A DNA stretch of 34,385 nucleotides from an archaeon (GCA_030620045.1 JAUXAD010000006.1:1-34385); one strand, 5' to 3'. Counted from the first letter of the stretch, positions 7,801 through 14,949 are shown. Numbers and translations: made by a program. The notes: generated by a model not told the origin, from the letters alone.

Positions 7801-8172
7801 CATTCTCGTAAATTGTCCATATTGATGTAGTGCAACTCCACCCAATTTCTTAGCTTCTCTTTTTGCTAATGTTTCTGCAATTCTTTTAGCTTGTTTCCTT
7901 TCAGCAGATGCCAATGTTTTTAGCTGTGCTATTTCATACGCTTGTGCAAAAGTGTAACCTTTTCTTATTCTATCTTTTGCTCTTCCTAATTCTCTTATTT
8001 CTCTTCGGACAATATCCATCCTATCTCGGAGTCTATTTTTTTCTGCACTCTCTTCTCTACTGAATCCACCAATTGCTAATTTCTTTATTCTATCACCTAA
8101 ATTTTGAAGTCTTGCACTTTCTATTCTAACTTTAGAATCAACTTGAGCTATTTGTTGGGTTACGGTTACCAT
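4876..8172 (-). CDS. Large highly basic repeat-containing protein, putative virion or DNA-binding protein
   Basis: About 1,098 aa (an upstream GTG at 8178 is also possible; the ATG at 8172 is preferred because GGTGA precedes it). Residues 1-120 are charged helix. A hydrophobic stretch at about 262-292 could enter a membrane. Then come at least four copies of a 23-residue unit, LLKK-x(3)-G/K-x-LT-x(2)-EL-x(2)-L, at about 442-466, 610-632, 640-662 and 689-711. Residues about 745-900 are a proline-lysine-arginine array of RVPKR/KIPKR steps, and the tail to 1,100 stays strongly basic. Polycationic tails of this kind suit DNA or membrane binding, so a role in packing the genome in a particle is a reasonable inference. 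Its promoter shares a 23-bp block with the fibre gene promoter at 32619. No enzyme motif is seen and no family is recognised. Confidence 0.7.
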   Translation of the reverse strand: MVTVTQQIAQVDSKVRIESARLQNLGDRIKKLAIGGFSREESAEKNRLRDRMDIVRREIRELGRAKDRIRKGYTFAQAYEIAQLKTLASAERKQAKRIAETLAKREAKKLGGVALHQYGQFTRMGHSPTESMRLTNWSMQYKMSPSKATATRILRGERVVGRPPIVAKPKELFIEKRVIETIKRKGREIPITKTVIIDKRGLIVREATGEERELIRGVEQRVRVPEKLKKADIIRLEKKATELRQKRLRGKADIKGELELAGLTMAGAIIGAGLAITQLPQLPGAVVLSVKKYVRDPASLREIPEAIARGGAEFGQLLRISPTEALVKVGAEILIMKGLGKALKVTGALTSKVATKLTSKFKGVAKRAISIPSLQKGKTLTIKVSSEYGVGSMPEQLKFAGERTTAVSAQADRLVKFLKTRKIIRKPIPGEEKLTKATKKLLKKFDKGTITPKELIDLDTMVKIEAKKGLLERSFFADPEGVVRKPFLRLGAEKEASLLDILAGDVTFKTTKPQILIFEKVKVQAFPKTKIFNSIKKKLKIGKTLTPKESGALVKFQLKKTGKFKPIGFQTSEMEITLAPGEIVKKVKTVTSKVFKETIEEIPKKTSSLLKKSGAEKLTSSELKKLGKLIRSSKDTNKLLKKASERKLTSSELERLKKATIKDVSLVEKRVPIVRAKVVKAKPATKKLLKKADKGTLTASELKRLRKNLKKETGFSSSISDSMISSPRLPLGRKAIAIAVRPKSKRRPPKKPPKRVPKRIPKKVPKRKPPKKPVREVSRRPPIKKLVKLPRILPRKKIPKKIPRKIVRVPKRKIPKRVPKRKPPIRRPPKKVPKRKIPKRIPKRRPPKKPPEEIIERIVEDRIEKPPVRRLVTPPRKKKVIKPKKKPKRPQAYEVWARPLKKKGQKKPKLIKVSKVPLSKTKAKDLRNLITDQSLGRTARIKPIMGKPTAPKLKVPKSYSRKTSRKFRRYKVVKGKRIPLQKGRVIERGKFLLDTIQEKKQITLKRRIAQLSKPPKKKPTRSRMMKHQTPQTKKFKREVIKKAPKGKKPTRYRFKGSRRLGFRNNKVVEIVKFKKRPSPKRKSTKRKRPVRRDRGIFG

Positions 8173-8205
8173 GTTCACCTTTTTTTATAAATTTTATTAG
8201 AATTG

Positions 8206-8228
8206 AATATTTAAAAATCTTTGTAAAC
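8206..8228 (-). promoter_or_regulatory. Shared promoter motif (GTTTACAA + TATA) of the basic-protein gene
   Basis: Read leftward: GTTTACAAAG, five bases, then TTTAAATATT. The same 23 bp occur exactly at 32619-32641, and a close variant lies before the coat-like gene at 15493-15512. A start about 25 nt downstream gives a leader of roughly 13 nt before ATG 8172. Confidence 0.7.
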
Positions 8229-8266
8229 ATCAATAAATTTAAAAATGTTATAATCTTTAAAAGAAT

Positions 8267-8818
8267 ATGCCAAAGAAAGATTCTTCTACAGGAGAAGCAA
8301 TTATTTCCGAGACTGGAAATTGGAATGTTGCGTCAGACTTTGCTAGAATTAAAATAATGACTCCTCTTGCTAAATGTGATTACTATGAAGATATTGCTAA
8401 GTTTGGTTCTGAATCAATAATTGAAGAACTTATAAACTATCAAATTCCAAATGATCTTATCAGATATACAGGATTGAAAAGACTGGTTGATGAATTATTA
8501 AGGATATGTAAAAACTCAAGATTTGCTATGAGAAAAGAAAAAACTAAAGAAGATCTTAAAAGTTATGAAGATAAACTTAATGGGATAAAAAAGGTTCTTC
8601 ATCTCTTAGTTTATGTAAAAAAAAATAATATCAATAGATCAGAAGAACTAACAATAATTCCTGAAAAGTTTGATAAGGTTTTTGAGGTAGTTCTTGAAAT
8701 AAAATCATCTATTAATATTCCATTAAATAAAAACCATTTAATCTTTACTGATAAAGAAGAATTTGATATACATGCATACAAAAAATCAATGAAGGGAAGA
8801 ATGGTTGGTAAAGGATAA
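8267..8818 (+). CDS. Uncharacterised 183-aa protein coupled to the ATPase
   Basis: A soluble, mainly helical protein with no recognised motif (central stretch LKRLVDELLRICKNSRF; charged C terminus). The TATA-like AATTTAAAAA at 8236-8245 lies about 25 nt before the ATG, indicating a leaderless first gene of the rightward operon. Its TAA shares a base with the ATG of the ATPase gene (TAATG), so the two are translated together and may form a complex. Function unknown. Confidence 0.65.
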   Translation: MPKKDSSTGEAIISETGNWNVASDFARIKIMTPLAKCDYYEDIAKFGSESIIEELINYQIPNDLIRYTGLKRLVDELLRICKNSRFAMRKEKTKEDLKSYEDKLNGIKKVLHLLVYVKKNNINRSEELTIIPEKFDKVFEVVLEIKSSINIPLNKNHLIFTDKEEFDIHAYKKSMKGRMVGKG

Positions 8819-9753
8819 TGGTTTCAAAATCAAGCATTGTCTGGACTCTTAAAGAATTAACAACTTGCATAAGACAGAGACAATTAAATAAATATGATGC
8901 AAATATTGGTGTTTCTGGAAATCGTGGTGATGGGAAATCAAGCCTACTTTTTAAAATATTTAATTCTTTTAAGAAAGAAGGATTTAATCAAGAAAAACAC
9001 CAGGAGTATTCTAGAGATAAAATCATATCTCTTTTAGCAAATTATAAATTTAGTTTTTGTTGGGATGATGAAGCAATAAACTCTGGATATAAAAGGGATT
9101 TCCAAAATAAAGGCCAGAAAGATATGATTAAAATAATTACAAATTATAGAGATAATTTTAACATTATTGGTTCTGCTATTCCTTTCTTCTATAGTTTGGA
9201 TAGAGATTTAAGAGAACTTATTTTCCTTCATATACATATTATTGAAAGGGGTATTGCAGTTCTTCTTATGCCTTTAGAAGTATCAATTCATACTACAGAT
9301 CCATGGGATACAAAAATTAACATTAAAATTGAACAACAAGAAAGTAATAGATTGAAAAAAGATCCTCATGCAAAGTTTAGGTATCATAGATTTACAACAT
9401 TTGCAGGTTATCTTTATTTTGGGCCTATGACTCCTAAACAAGAAAAGAGATATATTGAAATAAAGAACAGGAAGAGGAGTTTGTCTTTAGATATTGAAGG
9501 GATTGAACCAACATTAGATTTCAACCAAAAAGTATATAATATATTAATAGAAGGAAAACTAACTAAAGAGGCTTTACAGATAATGTGTTTAGCTGAAGGT
9601 AAGAAGTATAGTGCTGTTGCTACAATGATGAACTCAATGCTTAACGATGCAGGAGAAGAGAGAACCATGACTGAATTCTTCAAAGATAAGAAAGATAAGG
9701 CTTTCCCTAATAAGAATAAGGACCAGATTGATAGTCTTTTGCCTGACCTTTAG
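8818..9753 (+). CDS. P-loop ATPase, putative packaging or morphogenesis ATPase
   Basis: A 311-aa protein. Walker A is GNRGDGKSS (34-42, GxxGxGKS) and Walker B ends a hydrophobic strand at FCWDDEA (80-86). A stretch around 100-130 (GQKDMIKIITNYRDNFNIIG) resembles the sensor strand of Zot/FtsK-HerA-like viral ATPases, where the ATPase checks a bundle of DNA or membrane partners. No transmembrane segment is seen. Known spindle-shaped and other membrane-containing archaeal viruses usually carry one such ATPase, thought to power genome packaging or virion assembly. Here it is coupled to the 183-aa gene and lies upstream of the recombinase. ATPase status is firm; the subfamily and job are inferred. 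Confidence 0.75.
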   Translation: MVSKSSIVWTLKELTTCIRQRQLNKYDANIGVSGNRGDGKSSLLFKIFNSFKKEGFNQEKHQEYSRDKIISLLANYKFSFCWDDEAINSGYKRDFQNKGQKDMIKIITNYRDNFNIIGSAIPFFYSLDRDLRELIFLHIHIIERGIAVLLMPLEVSIHTTDPWDTKINIKIEQQESNRLKKDPHAKFRYHRFTTFAGYLYFGPMTPKQEKRYIEIKNRKRSLSLDIEGIEPTLDFNQKVYNILIEGKLTKEALQIMCLAEGKKYSAVATMMNSMLNDAGEERTMTEFFKDKKDKAFPNKNKDQIDSLLPDL

Positions 9754-9890
9754 GGTAATTTTGTTCTAATTATTATTAGGCATTCACTCTTAAAAATTTT
9801 GCTCCCAGAAAATTTAATTATAGGGCCTTAATTTTTTTGTGATCTAACAGCTATCTCTTAGGGCTTTCTCACTTCTTTACTCAACTAATT

Positions 9891-9929
9891 ACTCACTACT
9901 ACCTACTACTCACTACCTACTACTCACTA
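9891..9929. repeat. 14-bp tandem repeat with CTACTACTCACTA units
   Basis: Two exact 14-bp copies of CCTACTACTCACTA (9902-9915 and 9916-9929) follow a shorter related run (9891-9901). It lies in the 210-bp gap between the ATPase and zinc-ribbon genes, just upstream of a TATA box. CTACTAG and CTCACTACTAG pieces also recur inside the next gene near 10140-10180. It may be an operator or a replication-slippage product. Confidence 0.6.
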
Positions 9930-9964
9930 AATAGGTTTATAAATGGAGATTGCCTAATTATTTT

Positions 9965-10405
9965 ATGCGAATGTTATGTTATAAATGCAATCATTCCTGG
10001 ACTTATAAGGGAAAAAATACCGAGGAGGAAGACTATATAACCTGTCCTGGTTGTTATCGTAAGATCCGACTTGGTAAAGCTTTAATAGATGATCTTTCTG
10101 AGCAGGAATTACTTACTAGTTCACCTAAAAAGCGTATGAAAACTACTAGTTTCCCTTTAAAACTACTCACTACTAGTCTTGAAAGAGTTTATTTTCCAGA
10201 TGGGTTTGATTGTTTAGTTCATAAAGATATATCAAAACAATTTAAGGAACTTTTATTAGAGGATTTAGAAGAGGAAGAAATAGAAGAAGTAGAGGATGTG
10301 CAGGAACAAGAATCAGTTATAAGAATACTCCCTCCTAAGTTTGAAATAAGAGTCATCCCAACAGATCCTATTAAAATTTTAGAACATCAGATGAGTTTTT
10401 TATAA
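9965..10405 (+). CDS. Zinc-ribbon protein with acidic tail
   Basis: A 146-aa protein starting at ATG 9965; the TATA box GTTTATAAAT (9935-9944) is about 25 nt upstream, so a leaderless start here fits better than the TTG at 9950. The N terminus has a zinc ribbon, CYKCNHSW...CPGCYRK, with the two CxxC knuckles about 20 residues apart. The middle is lysine-rich and residues about 97-115 are a glutamate run. The zinc ribbon suggests nucleic-acid binding, as in small viral transcription proteins. One base separates its stop from the next ATG, so an operon is likely. Confidence 0.65.
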   Translation: MRMLCYKCNHSWTYKGKNTEEEDYITCPGCYRKIRLGKALIDDLSEQELLTSSPKKRMKTTSFPLKLLTTSLERVYFPDGFDCLVHKDISKQFKELLLEDLEEEEIEEVEDVQEQESVIRILPPKFEIRVIPTDPIKILEHQMSFL

Positions 10406-10406
10406 A

Positions 10407-10673
10407 ATGTCCCCTATACCACATATTGGAGAATATAAAGAGAAAAAGAATAAAAGCTATTTTAGTTGGTATCTATTAGCTGGTATTATTGGAGTTGCAA
10501 TCTTTTTTTTCTTTCTTATATCTTTTAAGGTCATTGTTGTTGTTGTGGGGTTTGCAATAAAACACTGGATTTATTTTGCGATTGGGGTTTTAGTTCTCTT
10601 GATCTTGATAAGAAAATTAAGAAAAAGTAAAAGAAAGAAGGGGTTTAAAAGACATGAAGATCTCTATAGATAG
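10407..10673 (+). CDS. Small two-helix membrane protein
   Basis: An 88-aa protein with two membrane helices (about 21-42 and 50-68), followed by a basic tail RKLRKSKRKKGFKRHE. The stop overlaps the recombinase start by 20 nt, so it is co-translated with it. Unknown family. Position and form would fit a virion membrane component or an egress protein. Confidence 0.6.
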   Translation: MSPIPHIGEYKEKKNKSYFSWYLLAGIIGVAIFFFFLISFKVIVVVVGFAIKHWIYFAIGVLVLLILIRKLRKSKRKKGFKRHEDLYR

Positions 10674-11550
10674 CTTTGAATCCTGGCTTAGAAATAAAAA
10701 TTTGAAAGAAAGAACTATAGAAGAATACCTCTATTATTTTAATAAGTTCTTGGATAATGTTTTTGATCAGGAAACAGTTTCAAGGTTTTTAGCAAATAAA
10801 TCTCATAGAAATATTGTGGCCAGAAGTTTCCTTATTAATCTTAGAAAGTTTATCTTGGTTAATTATAAGGAATTGGGATTTACAATAGATCAAAGGTTAG
10901 AGGCATCAGAAGTAGAACTTCCAAAGATTACAGGCAGGGCAAAGAAGAGAGAAATAATTCCTTTAAAACTAGAAGAGATTAATCTTTTAGAAAAGCATTT
11001 AGAAACAGAAAAATTAAAGCTTATGCTCTTATGCAGTTATTATGGTGCATTGAGGGTTGGGGAAATGCTGAAGATCAAAGTTATTTCTTTTAATTGGGAA
11101 GACTGGAAAAAAGATATGTCTAAGATAGGGGAATGCAGAGTTTTAGGAAAAGGGGATAAAGAAGGTATTGCTTTTCTTCCAAGTAAGCTTATGGTTAGAA
11201 TTGCTAAATATATAAGGTCTCAGAAGAATTTAGATATTAATTCAACAATCTTTATAAAAAATTATGTGAATCATAAAAGTATTAAATCTGGGGCGACTAC
11301 ATGGCAGAAGAAATTAAGAGAAGCAGGTGTTAAGGCAAAATTAATAAGATTTGATGGAGAAAGAGTTATGATCCCAGAAACATCTGTTCACCCCCATAGA
11401 TTAAGGCATAGCTATGCGTCCTATTTAGTAAATGAGAAAGGTATGGATATTAGGAAAGTTCAGATTTTTCTTAGGCATTCTTCATTAACCAGCACCCAAA
11501 TTTATGTGCATATTGATAGAGAGAAATTGAAGGAAGAGTTAGCCAAGTAA
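10654..11550 (+). CDS. Tyrosine recombinase (integrase)
   Basis: A complete 298-aa recombinase of the phage-integrase/XerC-D type. The N-terminal core-binding (SAM-like) domain is at about 4-90. The catalytic domain has all expected residues: R134 (GALRVGEML), K166 in the beta-hairpin GKGDKEG, H248-R-L-R251 (HPHRLRHSYASYL), H275 (LRHSSLTS) and the nucleophile Y284 (TQIYVH). It would cut and rejoin DNA at specific sites, for integration, excision, resolution or inversion. It is the last gene of the rightward operon. No tRNA gene that could be an attachment site lies in the window; the 24-bp inverted repeats at 4822 and 33911 are candidate substrates but this is not shown. It is not split by an attachment site, unlike the SSV-type integrases. 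Confidence 0.9.
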   Translation: MKISIDSFESWLRNKNLKERTIEEYLYYFNKFLDNVFDQETVSRFLANKSHRNIVARSFLINLRKFILVNYKELGFTIDQRLEASEVELPKITGRAKKREIIPLKLEEINLLEKHLETEKLKLMLLCSYYGALRVGEMLKIKVISFNWEDWKKDMSKIGECRVLGKGDKEGIAFLPSKLMVRIAKYIRSQKNLDINSTIFIKNYVNHKSIKSGATTWQKKLREAGVKAKLIRFDGERVMIPETSVHPHRLRHSYASYLVNEKGMDIRKVQIFLRHSSLTSTQIYVHIDREKLKEELAK

Positions 11551-11602
11551 TATATCAACTTTACTTAAAGAGTTGCTTAGAATCGTTCTGAGAGCCTGTT
11601 AT

Positions 11603-11722
11603 TTATGTGTAAATTCCTCTCCAGATGAATCCATAGAGCCAGGCAATTATAAGGAGAATTATTACTATCCAAAGAGGGATATTCTTCTCTTTCATTAATT
11701 TTGTAAATGTGCTTTCAGTCAT
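11603..11722 (-). CDS. 39-aa single-span membrane protein
   Basis: A small frame reading MTESTFTKLMKEKN, then a hydrophobic helix (about 17-33), ending in GIYT. A ribosome site GAGGGAG lies shortly before the ATG, within the end of the 58-aa gene, three bases after which it starts. It is the last gene of the leftward coat-gene cluster and converges on the recombinase gene. Confidence 0.5.
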   Translation of the reverse strand: MTESTFTKLMKEKNIPLWIVIILLIIAWLYGFIWRGIYT

Positions 11723-11725
11723 TTT

Positions 11726-11902
11726 TTACTCTCCCTCTTCATCCATTGCTTGAATTGAAGAATGGCAATCCTCCCTAATTGTATCTATAAGTCCCACAAG
11801 TTCATAACCTGTTAAAATATTTGAATATTCATTAAGCAAATTAATTATTTTATCTCTTAATTCATCTGCCTTTTCTCCACTACTTAATTTTATTATTTCC
11901 AT
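11726..11902 (-). CDS. 58-aa small acidic helical protein
   Basis: A short helical frame (EKADELRDKIINLLNEYSNI) with an acidic end (AMDEEGE). It starts 8 nt after the stop of the 85-aa gene and is followed at once by the 39-aa membrane protein, so it sits inside a tight leftward gene series. No family recognised. Confidence 0.5.
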   Translation of the reverse strand: MEIIKLSSGEKADELRDKIINLLNEYSNILTGYELVGLIDTIREDCHSSIQAMDEEGE

Positions 11903-11910
11903 CTTAATTT

Positions 11911-12168
11911 TTAATGCCCTCTAAATTTCAAACCTCTAGTCATCTTCCCACCTGTTTCATTTTTTTTAATTTTCTTCTTTGGTTTTTCAACAAGTTCTAA
12001 ACTACTTTCATCAATAGAAACTTCTTGTTCTGCAGGATTTTTTCCTTTTTCCCATTTTGGAGAAACATTATATTGAACACAACCATTAATAAATTCTGTT
12101 CTTGCTACAACTATTCCTTTGAATCCAGTTATTTTACATCTTACTTCTTTCCCTAATTCAATTTTCAT
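11911..12168 (-). CDS. 85-aa small basic beta-rich protein
   Basis: The start was set at the ATG at 12168, directly after the stop of the upstream 40-aa frame; a GTG 24 nt earlier is possible. The first 45 residues read like a small barrel (KEVRCKITGFKGIVVAR, then CVQYNVSPKW), similar in rhythm to SH3- or KOW-like folds; the C-terminal 30 residues are lysine-rich. No confident family. Could bind nucleic acid or be a virion accessory protein. Confidence 0.5.
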   Translation of the reverse strand: MKIELGKEVRCKITGFKGIVVARTEFINGCVQYNVSPKWEKGKNPAEQEVSIDESSLELVEKPKKKIKKNETGGKMTRGLKFRGH

Positions 12169-12169
12169 C

Positions 12170-12292
12170 TTATTTTTTCTTGTAGCTCTCACTGGCTAAT
12201 TTAAGTATTTCTTTTAGAGGTTTACCTTTATTTTCAGGTTTATCTTTTTCTTTTTTAACATGATCAAGCCATGGATTATTTTTTTTTACCAT
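12170..12292 (-). CDS. 40-aa lysine-rich small protein
   Basis: A short frame, MVKKNNPWLDHVKKEKDKPE at its start, with a helical end (PLKEILKLASES). It overlaps the 55-aa frame upstream by 17 nt and ends one base before the next start, which fits the compact gene packing here. Function unknown. Confidence 0.4.
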   Translation of the reverse strand: MVKKNNPWLDHVKKEKDKPENKGKPLKEILKLASESYKKK

Positions 12293-12443
12293 TTTGCTTC
12301 TTCCTTACCCCCTTTTTCTTTAATATTTTATTTACTTTCTCTTGTTGATTTTCTATGAGTTTTAACATTCTTTTATTTTCCTTGATAAATTCCTCCTTCA
12401 TCCATTGAAGTTTTTGGAGTTCTTTTGCTTGTTTTTTATTCAT
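12276..12443 (-). CDS. 55-aa coiled-coil small protein
   Basis: A highly charged helical frame (AKELQKLQWMKEEFIKENK) with a basic C-terminal tail. Its ATG overlaps the stop of the gene before it by 4 nt (ATGA). Probably a small structural or scaffolding peptide, by position only. Confidence 0.45.
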   Translation of the reverse strand: MNKKQAKELQKLQWMKEEFIKENKRMLKLIENQQEKVNKILKKKGVRKKQNGKKK

Positions 12444-12553
12444 TTTTTCTTCTTTAACTTTTTAATTTGTTTTTCTAAATAAGATATTTTTTTGCTATAA
12501 TAAAAAAACATATTTGAAGAGGCATTAGCTAATTGAAAAAGATATTTTCCCAT
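12440..12553 (-). CDS. 37-aa small helical protein
   Basis: The ATG at 12553 is favoured because AAGGG precedes it and it falls just after the upstream stop. A longer 66-aa form from 12640 would overlap the upstream gene by 74 nt. The sequence is helical (ANASSNMFFYYSKKISYLEK) and ends in lysines. Function unknown. Confidence 0.4.
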   Translation of the reverse strand: MGKYLFQLANASSNMFFYYSKKISYLEKQIKKLKKKK

Positions 12554-12566
12554 ATCCCTTAATATT

Positions 12567-12986
12567 TCATTTTCCTTTTTTAGAGATATTTTGATTTCCT
12601 TTTCCCTTTTTCTTATGCCTTTTGTTATTTCTCTTATCATCTTTTTTTACTTTCTTTTTATCTTTAGTTTCTTTCTTTTTGGTTTGAGATTTCTCAACAA
12701 TCTTTTTTTGAATTTCTCTTGCTCTCTTAACTTCTTTTTCTTCCACTATAACTACATCCTGGCCTGTTTCATTATCTTTCCCAACTCTAAGATCTAGTTC
12801 TTTTCCCGTATCATAAATTTTTCCATGGGATTTAAGTTTTTCCAGGAGAAGCTCTGGGTTTTTGATAACTTCTTTTATTTTTTTATCTTTATTAAAAATA
12901 TTTGGAAGACGTTTAAAAATAAAACATCCTATTGCAAGACCTACAAGAATACATATTGCTGTTATGATTATTCCTAGTGGAGTCAT
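12567..12986 (-). CDS. Membrane-anchored protein with long basic tail
   Basis: A 139-aa protein: one N-terminal membrane helix (about 3-25), a middle domain of about 60 residues with KELDLRVGKDNETGQDVVIV, and a lysine-rich tail from about 90 on. It overlaps the 105-aa gene by 4 nt. A membrane anchor with a polybasic tail is what a coat component contacting DNA inside a membrane vesicle would look like, but this is inference. Confidence 0.55.
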   Translation of the reverse strand: MTPLGIIITAICILVGLAIGCFIFKRLPNIFNKDKKIKEVIKNPELLLEKLKSHGKIYDTGKELDLRVGKDNETGQDVVIVEEKEVKRAREIQKKIVEKSQTKKKETKDKKKVKKDDKRNNKRHKKKGKGNQNISKKGK

Positions 12987-13300
12987 TTTTTTGAGTTCTT
13001 ATTTAAAAATTCATCTAGTGATTTATTAAGTTTGCCTAATTTAAGAGCTTCAATAATGAACAAAATAAATGCGACAATTACAATCAATGATCCTATACCA
13101 GCCATCATTAAAATTCTATTAACTCCACTATATCTTATCTCAAAAGGTAGAAAAAGTAAAAATGCTACAATTATTAATCCAAGTATTTTTATAATTAACG
13201 AATTTCTCTTTTGAAGAAATATTATATTTCCTAAATTGTATCTTATCTTACTTACATCACTTAATTTCTTAAACTTTATTTCTATTAATTCTTTATTCAT
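12983..13300 (-). CDS. Two-helix membrane protein
   Basis: A 105-aa protein with two membrane helices (about 34-53 and 63-86) between a basic N-terminal part and a charged C-terminal part (KLNKSLDEFLNKNSKK). It overlaps both neighbours by 4 nt, so it is translated within the same cluster. No family recognised. Confidence 0.55.
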   Translation of the reverse strand: MNKELIEIKFKKLSDVSKIRYNLGNIIFLQKRNSLIIKILGLIIVAFLLFLPFEIRYSGVNRILMMAGIGSLIVIVAFILFIIEALKLGKLNKSLDEFLNKNSKK

Positions 13301-14025
13301 TTTTTTCTTCTTTTAAATTTAGCAAATATTAAAGGTATGAATGTGACAGCAGGAGTTATTCCACTTCCTCTTGGATTACATGAGTCCATTTTGTCTAAAA
13401 GGTTTGCAATTCCACTTAAAACTCCACTCATATCCCCAACTATCTGCCTCATAAAGTAAATGATTATTACAAAAGAGAAAGTTAATATAATTATATAAAT
13501 AGCAGTTGTGATAACTCCCTGATAAGCTTTCCACCAAGGGGTTGCTTTATCTCTATAATTTCTTTTAATAAATTCTCTTATATTTTCAGAAGCCCAAATC
13601 ATATCTGTATGATCATATTTTAAACCAGCTTTTTCCATATCTTTTCCAATGCTTGTTAATGTGAAATTAACGAGTTCTCTTTTTGTTGTTATGGCAACAT
13701 AGAAAAGGTCTTTTGTAAGTCCTTTTGAAAATCTAGGCAACCACATATCTTTTGATTTTATATAGAAAACCTTTAATCTTGTTCCAGATATTATAATTTC
13801 CTGAGCATTATCCATTGATGTTGGGATAAGATTTCCTTGGACTTCTTCCCACCATCCTATTTTTATTGTTGGAGTTTTCTTCTTCTTCTTCATATGCATC
13901 AAGAAGAAACCTATCCCTGCAACGATTATAACAATAAGCACAATCATTCCTATTGTAAGAAGTTTATCTGCAAGATCCCCAATGTTAAAATTAATTCCAA
14001 AATCTGCTAGACTTATTCCTGCCAT
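13297..14025 (-). CDS. Multi-domain membrane protein of the coat gene cluster
   Basis: A 242-aa protein: one N-terminal membrane helix (about 22-43) followed by KKKKK, a cytosol- or lumen-sized domain of about 115 residues with strands and helices (KVFYIKSKDMWLPRF and DMIWASENIREFIKRNY), and a second hydrophobic segment (about 170-192) with a basic end. Three charged lysine clusters mark the topology. It is separated from the 73-aa gene by about 70 nt. Probably a virion or assembly membrane protein by its place; no known domain seen. Confidence 0.55.
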   Translation of the reverse strand: MAGISLADFGINFNIGDLADKLLTIGMIVLIVIIVAGIGFFLMHMKKKKKTPTIKIGWWEEVQGNLIPTSMDNAQEIIISGTRLKVFYIKSKDMWLPRFSKGLTKDLFYVAITTKRELVNFTLTSIGKDMEKAGLKYDHTDMIWASENIREFIKRNYRDKATPWWKAYQGVITTAIYIIILTFSFVIIIYFMRQIVGDMSGVLSGIANLLDKMDSCNPRGSGITPAVTFIPLIFAKFKRRKK

Positions 14026-14094
14026 AGAATAAATAAAAGAACTTATACTTTATAAATTTAACTTTTAGAATTTAGATCTAAATCTAATAAAAAT

Positions 14095-14316
14095 TTATCC
14101 CCAGAATGCTTTACTTGCTCTATCTAAAGCACTTGCCCCTTTTCCAAGACCACGTCTTATTTTTGCACGTGGGCTGATTTTAGGTTTAGCTTTTAATCTT
14201 TTTAATTTCTCTTCAAGCTCTTTTCTTTTTACTTCTTCTGCTTCTTCTTTTTTCTTTTTTTCAACATCTTTTATTTCTTTTTCTAGTTCAGATATTGATT
14301 TTGATTTAGACTCCAT
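14095..14316 (-). CDS. Short coiled-coil basic protein
   Basis: A 73-aa protein; residues 8-45 form a strongly charged E/K coiled coil (SISELEKEIKDVEKKKKEE), followed by a basic glycine-containing end (RRGLGKGASALDRASKAFWG). Lies between the second coat-like gene and the 242-aa gene. Could be a scaffolding or DNA-binding component; function unknown. Confidence 0.5.
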   Translation of the reverse strand: MESKSKSISELEKEIKDVEKKKKEEAEEVKRKELEEKLKRLKAKPKISPRAKIRRGLGKGASALDRASKAFWG

Positions 14317-14382
14317 TGTTTTTTTTCTTTGTTTTTTTGTGTTGAAAATAATATAAAAATAAAAAAAATAAAAATGTTTTAC

Positions 14383-14949
14383 TTAGCCAAAGCTTCCTGC
14401 ACCACTTTCTCCTTTACCTTTACCCATGAAAGATTTCCAGAAGAACAAGAATACTGCGACTAGCAATATTAATGTTATTGCAATTCCAAGAGTAGTGAAT
14501 TGAGTTCCAGATTGTCCAGCATAGTCTCCTATAGCGTGTAACGAATCGTTTGCTGTGCTATCAGAAACCATTTCTGCCTCTGTTTTATGATTTGTGCTAT
14601 AACTTACAGTTACATTGCCCCATACAATTGCAGTTGCATTTGTCATAACACCTGCATCAGTAACAGTGGCTTTATCTAGAGCAATAGAAGTTCCATTTGT
14701 TGAGTTCCAAAGTGCAGTTATACTTGCCCCACCTGAATAATTAGATTGAGAGGCTTGTGATAAAGTATACCCAGTAGCATTTATATATGCCCCTGTTTCA
14801 TTGACAGTAGATTGAGTTACATCATCAAGATAATCAGCTCCCCCAAGACTTCCGAAAATGAATGTCATTATTTGCATTCCAAACAAAACTGCTAAAAGTA
14901 CGAAACCTATAAGTGCAAATTCCTTAATGCTTTTTTGCGATGTTCCCAT
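14383..14949 (-). CDS. Putative major coat protein, long paralogue with glycosylation-rich insert
   Basis: A 188-aa protein with the plan of spindle-shaped-virus coat proteins: an N-terminal hydrophobic helix (FALIGFVLLAVLFGMQIMTF, about 11-30) and a C-terminal one (LGIAITLILLVAVFLFFW, about 154-171), with a small basic Gly/Ser end. The termini are nearly identical to the 111-aa paralogue upstream, in DNA as well as protein. Between them is an extra ectodomain of about 80 residues holding at least seven Asn-X-Ser/Thr sites (NET, NAT, NYS, NST, NGT, NVT, NDS). A strong ribosome site GGAGGTGA precedes it, inside a mini-frame. In known families the coat protein is small and abundant; here a short and a decorated form may be mixed in one shell. 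Similarity is by plan and length only, so assignment is inferred. Confidence 0.6.
   Translation of the reverse strand: MGTSQKSIKEFALIGFVLLAVLFGMQIMTFIFGSLGGADYLDDVTQSTVNETGAYINATGYTLSQASQSNYSGGASITALWNSTNGTSIALDKATVTDAGVMTNATAIVWGNVTVSYSTNHKTEAEMVSDSTANDSLHAIGDYAGQSGTQFTTLGIAITLILLVAVFLFFWKSFMGKGKGESGAGSFG

Noticed and set aside
5630-7825. Long open frames on the + strand across the basic-protein gene
   Set aside because: They are antisense shadows of the proline-lysine-rich coding; their hydrophobic L/F/G-rich translations simply mirror the AAG/AGA and CCT codons of the true gene, and they have no ribosome site or promoter.
9950-10405. TTG at 9950 as start of the zinc-ribbon gene
   Set aside because: The TATA box places the transcript start near 9964, just at ATG 9965, so the TTG would lie upstream of the mRNA.
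12554-12640. Extended 66-aa form of the 37-aa gene
   Set aside because: It would overlap the upstream gene by 74 nt and has no ribosome site, while the inner ATG has AAGGG.
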